A stretch of 64,000 bases of DNA from Anaerolineae bacterium (GTDB lineage: Bacteria; Chloroflexota; Anaerolineae; Aggregatilineales; Ch27), in contig JABLXG010000011.1 in the NCBI GenBank assembly GCA_013178165.1, positions 1 to 64,000 on the forward strand, read 5' to 3'. Within the stretch, counting starts at the first letter, position 1. Each line of letters starts with the position of its first letter. The notes below the pieces were generated by a model, which ran no database searches, was not told the origin of the DNA, and saw only the letters and a program-made list of their open reading frames with translations. Positions 42,424-50,171 of this stretch are shown here, one piece after another. The position numbers and the translations under genes were made by a program.

Positions 42424-45063
42424 TCACCCGGCTGGCGGGTAGCCGGTCGCCGGCAGCAGCGTTGGGAAGCCGAACACCTCCGCGTAGGCGGTCACACGCA
42501 GCCCACCGTCTGCCGTCAGGATCGCCAGGTTGGTGATCGGCGGCTGCGGCCCGCTGATGATGGTCGTCTCGATGCGCATCTCAACGACCTGCCCCGGCGC
42601 CAGCGTGCCCAGGGCGAAGGTTACCTGCTGGCCGGAGACAGTGGCCGTCCCAACAGCCGTCGATGCGCCATCCACGCGCAGATCAGCACGGATGGTGTCG
42701 CTGACAACCACGCCGGTCAGCGGTACGCTATTCGGGTTGGTAGCCGTGATCACCCAGGTCACACGCTCCCCGATCACGCCGCGCCCGCCCGGCTGCAGGA
42801 CACCAACCTTGCTCAGGGCAGGATCGACCAGCGTCACGCCGGTGGGTTGCCCACCGGGCAGGCTGGTGATGGTGCTGGCGCTGTTGTTGTTCAGGTTGGC
42901 GTCGTTGTCTGCGCCGGTGGTGGCCGTGTTGGGGATCGGGTTCGGTCCGGCGTAGTCAGCGGGAACGGCCACGGTCAGCGAGAAGGGGTACGGCCCGCCA
43001 ACCGCCACCGAGGGGTTGGTACAGGCGATTGCCCCGCCGCTGCCGACCGCCGGTGTGGTGCACGCCCACCCCGCTGGCGCGGAAAGCGAGACGAATGTTG
43101 TCCCTGCCGGGAGTGTGTCGTTCATCACGCCATTAACAGCGGCGATTGCACCGACATTGGCCACGCTGATCGTGTAGATTAGCTCGTTGCCGGGCGTCAC
43201 CGGGTCGGGTGCGTCGCTCTTGGCAATAGCCAGATCGGCTTCGCTGGGGGGTGTGGTGGTCAGGGCAGTAGTTGTGCTGGCGCTATTGTTCTGGGCGTTG
43301 CTGTCGTTGTCTGCGCCGGTGGTCGCCGTATTGGGGATCGGATTTGGCCCAGCGTAGCTGGCTGGAACATTGACCACCAGCGTGAACGTGTACGGCCCGC
43401 CAACCGCCACTGACGGGTTGGTGCAACTCACCGTCCCGCCGCTGCCCACCGCTGGCGTACTGCATGACCAGCCACCCGGCGCAGTCAGCGAGACAAACGT
43501 CGTCCCGGTTGGGAGCGTGTCGTTCATGGTGCCGTTGGTCGCCGCAGCGCTGCCGATGTTGTTCACGGCGATGGTGTAGGTAATGTCCCCGCCGGGCGCA
43601 ACTGGATCGGGCGTGTCGCTCTTGGTGATGCTCAGATCGGCGGTTGTACTGACGGCCTGGCAGGTGAAACCGAAGTCGTTGCCGCTGGAGGTATTGTTGT
43701 AACCGATAAAAGGCGGCCCACCGGGCGGCAGGAAGTCCACCTCATGCACGTTGCCGGGCGTCAACGGCGTGGTGTAGACGCTACCAACGGGGATGATCGC
43801 CCCGTCCATGGCGATCAGGAGCGTGTCGGCCATGCCCACGGAGAAGCTGAACGTACCGCCCGCACCCGTCGTCGTCTCCTGAATCAGGATGTCGCTGCCG
43901 TCAAGCTGATCCGGCGTACCTCGATCCAGATAGAGGCGTACAGTGGCGTTAGCCTGGGGCGTGTCGCCGGTGTTGAACACGCCGTCATAGGCAGCAGGCG
44001 GCTCGCAGAAGACCGTGCCGGTCATCACGTTGGCTCCGGCAGTGATACAGGCCACGCTCTCATAATCCGTGTCTGTGGCGAAGGTACCAATGCGTGTGAC
44101 CTGGGCCGTAGTCACGTCGATCTGCCACAACGTGTTCTGCTGAGCAGCAATGATACTCTCGCTGCCGGTCGTGCCGTAGAACGTGCCGTCATTGAAGACA
44201 CCAAAGCCTTCCATATCGGTCACGTTGTCGGTGCCATCATTGAGGATGCCCACCAGGCAGGCGCTGACCAGGCCGGTAGCCGGGTTAAAGCCAGGGCTAT
44301 TGGCCGGGTCGCGGCCATCCACATTCAGGCGGGCCAGCCAGTCCACCGTAGGCGCGGTGATGTCGTTAACAATGGCGTAGAACGTGCCATCTTCCGGGTG
44401 GATGGCCAGGTCATCGATCGTGTTGGGGCAGTTGACGCCGGGTGTGCAGGTGACACCGCCGGAGCAACTTGGCAGGTTGGCCGGGCGCAGGTCGATGATA
44501 GCATAGTCGAAGCCAGGGCCAAAGACATCGTTGACATGGCTACCGGTGGCAGGATCGACGCGGAAGATCGCATTGTTGGTGGTACCGCCGGTCTGCTCCA
44601 AAGCCCAGAGCTGGTTAGTGCGGGCGTCAATGGAGAGGCCGTCGCCATCACCGATATTGCGCGTCCCTAGCACGGTGTTATCCGCCAGGCCGATACCGGT
44701 GCCGATGGGGGTGAAGACGCCGGTAACCTGATCGATCACCCCGAACTGCCCGGTGCCGCCCGTATCGGTGGTGTCATCGATTGCCCACAGGAAGATGTTA
44801 TTCAGGCTAAGCTCAATGGCCTCGACCTGATCGTACGGGTCGGTCTGGTTGGGCCGCCCCCCCAGGTCAACGCCGGTGAAGCGATCCATGCTATGGAGCA
44901 TATCACCGCCGTCAGCGACCGAGTAGCAAATGATCGGGTTGGGCGGTCCCTGAGCCAGGGCGACCTCAGAGGGGATGCTCAGGCTGACAAGCGTGAGCAC
45001 GGGCAACAGGGCCATCAGCGCCAGGCTGACGAGCGAGAGGAGAAAAGTGCGTATACGTAACAT
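42424..45063 (-). CDS. Large DUF11-repeat surface protein ending in LPATG
   Basis: 879 residues. Signal peptide about 1-38 (ending VALAQG). Residues about 40-330 form a beta-propeller-like region (ICYSVADGGDML, FGVIDQVTGVFTPIG, NTIDDLAIHPEDGTFYAI). An SdrD-B/carboxypeptidase-like unit follows (about 355-470). DUF11 repeats start near 475, 605 and 735; the first two are near-copies (ADL[SA]I[TA]KSD.PDPV.PG). The protein ends FPTLLPATGYPPAG with no hydrophobic tail. It is probably displayed on the surface. A terminator follows and about 300 bases of non-coding sequence precede it. Confidence 0.82.
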   Translation of the reverse strand: MLRIRTFLLSLVSLALMALLPVLTLVSLSIPSEVALAQGPPNPIICYSVADGGDMLHSMDRFTGVDLGGRPNQTDPYDQVEAIELSLNNIFLWAIDDTTDTGGTGQFGVIDQVTGVFTPIGTGIGLADNTVLGTRNIGDGDGLSIDARTNQLWALEQTGGTTNNAIFRVDPATGSHVNDVFGPGFDYAIIDLRPANLPSCSGGVTCTPGVNCPNTIDDLAIHPEDGTFYAIVNDITAPTVDWLARLNVDGRDPANSPGFNPATGLVSACLVGILNDGTDNVTDMEGFGVFNDGTFYGTTGSESIIAAQQNTLWQIDVTTAQVTRIGTFATDTDYESVACITAGANVMTGTVFCEPPAAYDGVFNTGDTPQANATVRLYLDRGTPDQLDGSDILIQETTTGAGGTFSFSVGMADTLLIAMDGAIIPVGSVYTTPLTPGNVHEVDFLPPGGPPFIGYNNTSSGNDFGFTCQAVSTTADLSITKSDTPDPVAPGGDITYTIAVNNIGSAAATNGTMNDTLPTGTTFVSLTAPGGWSCSTPAVGSGGTVSCTNPSVAVGGPYTFTLVVNVPASYAGPNPIPNTATTGADNDSNAQNNSASTTTALTTTPPSEADLAIAKSDAPDPVTPGNELIYTISVANVGAIAAVNGVMNDTLPAGTTFVSLSAPAGWACTTPAVGSGGAIACTNPSVAVGGPYPFSLTVAVPADYAGPNPIPNTATTGADNDANLNNNSASTITSLPGGQPTGVTLVDPALSKVGVLQPGGRGVIGERVTWVITATNPNSVPLTGVVVSDTIRADLRVDGASTAVGTATVSGQQVTFALGTLAPGQVVEMRIETTIISGPQPPITNLAILTADGGLRVTAYAEVFGFPTLLPATGYPPAG
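42866..43640 (-). repeat. Tandem DUF11 coding repeat
   Basis: Two adjoining units of about 375 bases (about 42866-43245 and 43260-43640) encode near-identical DUF11 domains. Long identical DNA words such as TGTCTGCGCCGGTGGT and TACGGCCCGCCAACCGCCAC recur at the same place in each. The units are likely a recent internal duplication. Confidence 0.7.
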
Positions 45064-45365
45064 GGGGGCAACCTATCTACACAAGATCAGCAATCTAGAC
45101 ACGCCGCCGGCCACCAACTGGCCCAGCGAACCCGGCTGCGATTCAGCACGCCTGAAGCTCCCACAAAGGTCGCCACACCGGGAAGAAAACCACACTGGCA
45201 GCCTGTAAATAGTGAAGAACCGGTATGGTAAAGGCGCCGGGTTAAGCGATACCCCTATTATGGCAGATTTTCTCTAATTGCAACAGTAATTGAAAGGCTG
45301 ACACGACTATTACGATATCTCTGCAACAACCGGCCCAATTCACCCCACCTGAGCCGGGCCATCTG
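45064..45365. other. Intergenic region upstream of the DUF11 surface protein gene
   Basis: 302 bases with no gene. On the minus strand an A+T-richer patch at 45250-45300 has TTGCAA followed by CATAATAG, a possible promoter for the surface protein gene with spacing 15-17 depending on the -10 chosen. Nothing else stands out. Confidence 0.4.
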
Positions 45366-46211
45366 TTACCCACGTGGCAACGCGGTCAGGTGCGGGCCAA
45401 AAGCTGCCGCCAGCCGGATCATGGCAGCGATCAGCACGTCCTGCACAGCCGGCCAGTTGGCTTCCACTTCCAGCGGCGCGATCGGTGTCATCCACCCCAC
45501 CCGGCAGCGCCGGTGGCGCTCCAGCCGTTCCCAGCGCAGCGGCGAGCCAAAAGCCGTTTCAATGGCCGGGCGGGAGGTCGCCAGCATGTCGAAGAGGGCT
45601 TTGCTGCCAGCAGCATCGCGGCGGTCAATGATCACCTGCACGCCGGCCTCGCGGCGGCCCAGGACATAGGCGTAGCGCACACCGGGGCAGCCTGGGCTAG
45701 CGACCAGCATATTGCGGCGGGGTGGTTTCAGGTGATCATGCAGGTGAATTCGGGGACGGGCGCGGCTCTGCAGCGCCGCCCAGAAACGGGTATAGCGTTC
45801 GGGGGCTGGTTCGCCGGCAGGCGATTCCTCTCCCACTTGCGGCAGGGCAGCCAGCAGGCGCGTGAAGGCGGCCTCATACGACTCCTCGACAAAGTCGATG
45901 TACTGTAAATCGCGGGCCAGCAGCGGCGGCTTGCAGGGGGCGATGCGGATCGGGATGACGTTCTTGCCTTCCTCCAGCGCGTAGAGCGCCTCCTTGCGCA
46001 CGAATTTGGAGCGGTTGGAAGCCGGGGACATGACCAGCACCAGATGCGTGGCATCCTCCAGGGCGTTCTCAATAGCGGCCAGCCATTCCGCGCCTCCGGT
46101 TAGCGCCGCGCGGTCCAGCCAGATCGGCACCTGCCGCGCCCGCAGATCGCCCACCAGCCGGTTGACAAACGCCGCATCCTTACGGGAGTAACTGATGAAA
46201 ACAAGCGCCAT
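45366..46211 (-). CDS. TIR domain - DUF4268 fusion protein
   Basis: 281 residues from the ATG at 46211, six bases after GAGGGAGG. The TIR domain (1-135) shows ALVFISYSRKDAAFVNRLV, PIWLDRAALTGGAEW and FVRKEALYALEEGKNVIPI; Glu74 in this helix aligns with the catalytic glutamate of NAD-cleaving TIR proteins such as SARM1. The C-terminal domain (about 165-280) with RIHLHDHLKPP, GVQVIIDRRDAAGSKALFDML and RRCRVGWMTP fits DUF4268, which is related to restriction-endonuclease-like folds in bacterial defence proteins. It follows the GH13 gene by 23 bases and is probably in the same transcript. A defence or signalling role is inferred. Confidence 0.82.
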   Translation of the reverse strand: MALVFISYSRKDAAFVNRLVGDLRARQVPIWLDRAALTGGAEWLAAIENALEDATHLVLVMSPASNRSKFVRKEALYALEEGKNVIPIRIAPCKPPLLARDLQYIDFVEESYEAAFTRLLAALPQVGEESPAGEPAPERYTRFWAALQSRARPRIHLHDHLKPPRRNMLVASPGCPGVRYAYVLGRREAGVQVIIDRRDAAGSKALFDMLATSRPAIETAFGSPLRWERLERHRRCRVGWMTPIAPLEVEANWPAVQDVLIAAMIRLAAAFGPHLTALPRG

Positions 46212-46234
46212 GCGCGGCCTCCCTCTGCCAGCGG

Positions 46235-47713
46235 TCAACCCGCGGCCAGGTGCAGAAAATGCACACCGCCTGCTTCCAGGCCGACATACAGGCCGGGATC
46301 GCGCAGTTCATCGCCGGTGCGGATGAACGTCTCGCCGCTGAGCGCGTCATGCAGCCGCCAGCTTCCCCCGGCCAGGTCATCCCACGGCAGGCGGATGCGC
46401 CCCTGAGCCGGCTGCCTGCCCAGATTGACGACGATCAGCCGTCGCTCTTCTTCCAGCCGCCAGCACCAGGCCGCCAGATTCCGGTAGCTGGCGTTATCCG
46501 GCCAGCCGGAACGCTGGCACAACCGCCACACACCATCATGGAATACGGCAGCATGCAGTTCAGCCAGCAGCGCCCGGTAGAAATCCCCCAGCGCCCCATC
46601 CGGCGGTTCCGGGTGGCGGCGGCGTAACTGCACCGGCAGCCTGATCCGCACCCCCTCAAGCTGGCCTTCGTGGAACAGGCGCGCGCCGGGCAGCGTCGCA
46701 GCGGTGACGGCAGCCGCCCGCACCAGCCGGGGATCGAAAACAGCGGCAGCGCGCGGTTCGTCGTGGTTTTCGATGAAGCGCACCAGCCGCGCCTGGTAGT
46801 CAGGGTCAGCCTCCAGGTGCGCGTTCACTGACGGCGGATCGCCATGCGCCAGCCGGTCGTAGAGCCGCTTATCGTAGCAGTAATCGAAGCCCTGGTGCTG
46901 AAGTTCCCATTCCATGTCCCAGTAGACTTCGGCCATGAGCAGCAGGTCGGGGTGGGTTTGCCGCACTGCGCCAAGCACTTCCGGCCAGTACTCCGCAGCG
47001 GGTGGCTCCCCGGCGCGCGCGCCCCATGTCCCGGCGAAAATACGCCCCACTGGCAGCATGGCCATGTCCACGCGCACACCGTCGCACTGATCGGCGATGG
47101 CGCGCAGCGTGTCGATCGCCGCCCGGCGCAGGCCAGGGTGGAAAGCGTTGAGCTGGGCGGTGTCCGTCCAGGCAGGGAAGTAGGGATCGCGGCCATGAGC
47201 GACAACGTGTTCCCCGGCGCGGAAGAACGCCCGCGGCTGCTGTTCCAGATCGTCAGGCACGCCCTGGATGAAGTATTCGGGATGTTCGGCCAGCCAGGGG
47301 TGGTCAACCGCCACGTGGTTGGGGACAAAGTCCAGGATCAGGCGCAGGCCGCGCGCCGCCAGCGCCGCCCGCGCAGCGGCCAGTCCCGCCGGGCCGCCCA
47401 GACGCCTGTCAACAACGTAGCGGCCCACCGCATAAGGTGAGCCGATGACATCTTCCGGGGTGAAATCCGGCAGGGCAGCCCGGAAGCCCACCTGCAGATC
47501 AGGGTGAGCGCGGGCAATCCGGGCGCTGGCCGCGCTGCGCTCCCACACGCCCATCAGCCACACGGCGTCAAAGCGGCACATAGCCAGCGCATCCCACTCG
47601 GCAGCAGGGACATCGCCGAGCGCGATTGGCTTTCCGTAGCGCTGGCTGAGGGCATGTAGCCAGACCCAGGTGTTGATCTCGTAGATGGTTGGATGGCGCG
47701 GCCAGGCGGTCAT
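46235..47713 (-). CDS. GH13 alpha-amylase-family glycosidase
   Basis: 492 residues. All four GH13 regions are seen: I DFVPNH (128-133), II DGVRVDMAM with nucleophile Asp216, III MAEVYW with acid/base Glu262, IV FIENHDEPR with Asp318. No signal peptide, so it is cytoplasmic. The opening TIYEINTWVWLHAL and the lack of extra domains place it among maltodextrin or sucrose-type enzymes of unassigned subfamily; the specificity is open. C-terminal beta-domain 400-492. Only a weak ribosome site is seen. A terminator and a structured RNA lie 100-400 bases upstream, and the TIR gene follows by 23 bases. Confidence 0.88.
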   Translation of the reverse strand: MTAWPRHPTIYEINTWVWLHALSQRYGKPIALGDVPAAEWDALAMCRFDAVWLMGVWERSAASARIARAHPDLQVGFRAALPDFTPEDVIGSPYAVGRYVVDRRLGGPAGLAAARAALAARGLRLILDFVPNHVAVDHPWLAEHPEYFIQGVPDDLEQQPRAFFRAGEHVVAHGRDPYFPAWTDTAQLNAFHPGLRRAAIDTLRAIADQCDGVRVDMAMLPVGRIFAGTWGARAGEPPAAEYWPEVLGAVRQTHPDLLLMAEVYWDMEWELQHQGFDYCYDKRLYDRLAHGDPPSVNAHLEADPDYQARLVRFIENHDEPRAAAVFDPRLVRAAAVTAATLPGARLFHEGQLEGVRIRLPVQLRRRHPEPPDGALGDFYRALLAELHAAVFHDGVWRLCQRSGWPDNASYRNLAAWCWRLEEERRLIVVNLGRQPAQGRIRLPWDDLAGGSWRLHDALSGETFIRTGDELRDPGLYVGLEAGGVHFLHLAAG

Positions 47714-47812
47714 GTAGCGTTCTCGAAAGCAGGCGGCACAGTCCTGATCATAGGCAGGGAGAGGGATTCAGCAAGCGACAAGAGAAGCACACGGCAGGAT
47801 GCAGACGGGAAC

Positions 47813-47838
47813 AAAAAACGGCCGCCAGGGCGGCGGCC
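47813..47838 (-). terminator. Intrinsic terminator of the candidate RNA (or leader attenuator of GH13)
   Basis: GGCCGCC (47820-47826) pairs with GGCGGCC (47832-47838), loop of five. The minus strand continues G-TTTTTT (47818-47813). It ends transcription coming from 48121 and lies 100 bases before the GH13 start. Confidence 0.85.
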
Positions 47839-48121
47839 ATCAACCCGGGGGGAGAGGTCCCCGGTGCGTCACGCGGTTCCGTTACGGTTTCTCTGGCGCG
47901 TTACTGATCAGCCGCTTGCGCAACTGACTCCCTACGCTGGCTCCCAAACAATCTTAACACTATGGGGTTTCGATTTTCGCTTGTGGTTATCCCCGGCGTA
48001 CCTCACAACACCGGTCTTGGCCACTCACAGCACCAATCTTAATATTGGCACTGCCTGCCAGCTTCAGTACGCTTTCGCGCGCCGTCCTCCGTAACGCCTA
48101 CATGAGTCCGTTGGACCCCTC
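47813..48121 (-). ncRNA. Candidate structured RNA, about 309 nt
   Basis: No protein gene fits here. Helices, all on the minus strand: P1 48113-48121 with 47852-47860 (nine pairs, one G-U); P2 48089-48096 with 47880-47887 (eight, perfect); P3 48078-48083 with 47895-47900 (six); P4 48067-48072 with 47996-48001 (six); hairpin 48044-48053 with 48028-48037 (ten, two G-U); hairpin 47920-47927 with 47908-47915 (eight, two G-U, GCAA tetraloop); 48057-48062 with 47936-47941 (six), which crosses P4 as a pseudoknot. All G-U pairs would be mismatches on the other strand. A promoter ends seven bases before 48121 and a terminator closes the RNA. Not recognisable as tmRNA, RNase P, SRP or 6S RNA. Confidence 0.6.
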
Positions 48122-48129
48122 GTATTTTT

Positions 48130-48158
48130 ACGGTAGCACCCTTCCTGTGGCCCGTCAA
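48130..48158 (-). promoter_or_regulatory. Promoter of the candidate structured RNA
   Basis: Minus strand TTGACG (48158-48153), 17 bases, TACCGT (48135-48130). The predicted start is near 48123, next to the first base of helix P1. The same TTGAC-N17-TAC form occurs before araB and araA. Confidence 0.55.
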
Positions 48159-48251
48159 CCAGATTCGGTCGATTCCCACAAAATCCTGCTTTGTGGATGG
48201 TAATCATCGCAATAAGAGCATCAGCAGCCCTTCGAGGCCGGGTCAGCGCCG

Positions 48252-48290
48252 CAAAAAAGAGAGGCCCACCCGGTCACGCCGGATGGGCCT
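48252..48290 (-). terminator. Intrinsic terminator of the Opp-type binding protein gene
   Basis: AGGCCCA (48262-48268) pairs with TGGGCCT (48284-48290), extended by inner CCGG/CCGG; on the minus strand CTCTTTTTTG follows. It separates this gene from the structured RNA. Confidence 0.85.
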
Positions 48291-48314
48291 GTAAGCCTCA
48301 TCTGTCAGTCAGAA

Positions 48315-49976
48315 CTACTGGCTGATCGTCCACTTCTCGATATTCCACAGGCCATTGTCCCATGGGCCAGGCTGGACATTCTGGATGCGGGCGCTGTAGA
48401 CATGCACCTGATTCGGGGTGACGGTGAAGTCGTAGGCCACCTCTTGCTGGGTGATGCGCTGCAGTTCCCAGTAGATCGGCGTGCGATCTTCCACCGAGCA
48501 GCCGGGCACGGTACGGCCCCGCACCAGCAGGTCGTCGACCTCAGGGTTGACATAGGAGGCGATGTCAAAGCCGGAACCAGGGATGTCGTTCTTGCTGTAC
48601 ATCAGCGCGTTGGCGATGGCATTGGGGTCGGGCGGGCTGCCGCCACCGAAGCCAACAACCAGCATATCGAATTTCTGCGGCAGCAGGCGGTCATTCAGGA
48701 AGGCGCCCCACTCCAGCGTGGTCACAGTGATCTTCATGCCCAGTTGCGAGAGCTGATCCTGAGCCACCAGGGCGATGTTCTCCCACAGGTCGGTCAGCGG
48801 CGAGGAGAGCAGTTCCAGCTCCAGCGGCTTGCCGTCCTTGTCCAGGATGCCATCGCCGTCGGTATCGGCCCAGCCGGCCTCAGCCAGCAGTTCACGGGCA
48901 CGATCCGGATCATACGGCCAGGGGGTCAGCTCGGTGTTGAAGGCCCAGGTGATGGTCGGGATGATCGACGAGATCAGGCGCACACCGTTGCCTTCGCCCA
49001 GGGTCGCCAGGATGGCGTCCTTGTCATAGCCCATGGCGATCGCCTGGCGGACGCGCACGTCGCTCAGGATCGGGTGCTTGGGCTGGTCAATCCGGTTACC
49101 TTCCGCGTCCCAGGCCGGCTGTGGATCGTTGGGATCGCCCCAGTTGAGGACCAGAATCGGGGTGTTGTGCAGCGGGAAGGAGAAGGTGTTCAGGCCCTCC
49201 AGCGAGGGGAGCTGGGCCAGCTCATCGGGATACATGAAAGCATAATCGATCTCACCGGCGACCAGCGCCTGGTTCTGGACGGCTTTATCCGGCATGACGC
49301 GCACAATCACATACGGGATCTGTGGCTCGCCCAGATAGTAGTTGGGGTTGGCGCGCAGGCGCGTGTACTCATCCGCCTGGTGCTCTTCCAGGATGTACGG
49401 GCCGCTAGCGATATCCGGGTTGGTGTTGAACTCGCTGGTCATGATGTCGCTGAAGTCCGGCGCATACTTGTGCGAGGGCAGCGGGCTGTTCAGCGCACCG
49501 GCCAGGTTGTTCCAGATCGTGCAGTTGACTTCCTTGAGCACCACCTCAAAGGTCTTATCGTTGATCACGTTCACCGCCGCGATCGACTCGATGTCAGATT
49601 TGCGCGGGGACTGCACCGCGTCCGAGGCCACGGCGTCGTAGGTGAACTTGACATCCTGCGCCGTGATCGGCACGCCGTCACTCCACACCGCGTCATCACG
49701 GATGGTGAAGGTGTAGGTCAGGCCATCTTCAGAGATCTCCCAGGAAGCCAGGCCGGGGACGGGCAGGCCGGTCATTGGGTCGACGTTGAAGAGGCCCGCC
49801 CAGATGAACTGAGCCACATCAAATGAGCCGCCATCGGTCATCAGGATGGGGTTGAGGGTGGTCATGTCGTAGGAGCTTGAGTAGATGAACGTCTCCTCGC
49901 GTCCACCCTGCCCGATCGCCGCCGAGGATGGCAGCACCAGCATGGCAAGCACAAACAGCACAACGAGCTTTTTCAT
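48315..49976 (-). CDS. ABC transporter substrate-binding protein, family 5 (peptide/nickel type)
   Basis: 553 residues, typical for SBP_bac_5. Signal peptide 1-24 (MKKLVVLFVLAMLVLPSSAAIGQGG) without a lipobox. Family marks are FIYSSSYDMTTLNPIL, TFTIRDDAVWSDGVPITAQDVKFTYD, SGPYILEEHQ and VRQAIAMGYDKDAIL. It captures peptides or other solutes for an OppBC-type channel; the only such channel in the window is at 40222-42179, six kilobases downstream with unrelated genes between. GGAAAGG stands before the ATG, and a strong terminator follows. Confidence 0.93.
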   Translation of the reverse strand: MKKLVVLFVLAMLVLPSSAAIGQGGREETFIYSSSYDMTTLNPILMTDGGSFDVAQFIWAGLFNVDPMTGLPVPGLASWEISEDGLTYTFTIRDDAVWSDGVPITAQDVKFTYDAVASDAVQSPRKSDIESIAAVNVINDKTFEVVLKEVNCTIWNNLAGALNSPLPSHKYAPDFSDIMTSEFNTNPDIASGPYILEEHQADEYTRLRANPNYYLGEPQIPYVIVRVMPDKAVQNQALVAGEIDYAFMYPDELAQLPSLEGLNTFSFPLHNTPILVLNWGDPNDPQPAWDAEGNRIDQPKHPILSDVRVRQAIAMGYDKDAILATLGEGNGVRLISSIIPTITWAFNTELTPWPYDPDRARELLAEAGWADTDGDGILDKDGKPLELELLSSPLTDLWENIALVAQDQLSQLGMKITVTTLEWGAFLNDRLLPQKFDMLVVGFGGGSPPDPNAIANALMYSKNDIPGSGFDIASYVNPEVDDLLVRGRTVPGCSVEDRTPIYWELQRITQQEVAYDFTVTPNQVHVYSARIQNVQPGPWDNGLWNIEKWTISQ

Positions 49977-50171
49977 GGCACCAATCCCTTTCCTGTTCTA
50001 ATCTTGCACGGAATCCGGGACGGCAATCCCCGCCCGGCGACGGTCCCCCGGTGGCCGCGCGCCAGCCATCGGCGACCCCGTCACGTTGAATGTCTCCCCG
50101 CTCACCTCCCTTCCTGGCTTTGATTGCCCACGCCGCACGCGACTCGCTGTTGTGGTCAGGCAGCGCCAGGG

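Noticed and set aside
42866-43640. Possible CRISPR or short tandem repeat array
   Set aside because: The repeat units are about 375 bases, in frame and encode DUF11 domains; no short regular repeats with spacers occur anywhere in the window.
47693-48094. 133-residue plus-strand frame across the RNA region
   Set aside because: No ribosome site, no domain-like pattern, starts inside the GH13 gene on the opposite strand, and covers the helices of the candidate RNA.
47813-48121. tmRNA, RNase P RNA, SRP RNA or 6S RNA identity of the structured RNA
   Set aside because: The conserved words (tmRNA acceptor end with GGTTCGA loop, RNase P GAGGAAAGTCC, SRP GGTCAGG and GGAAGCAGCC) are not present on either strand, and the branched fold differs from 6S.
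48402-49826. 474-residue plus-strand frame opposite the family 5 binding protein
   Set aside because: Shadow frame; the minus-strand protein has signal peptide and family motifs throughout.
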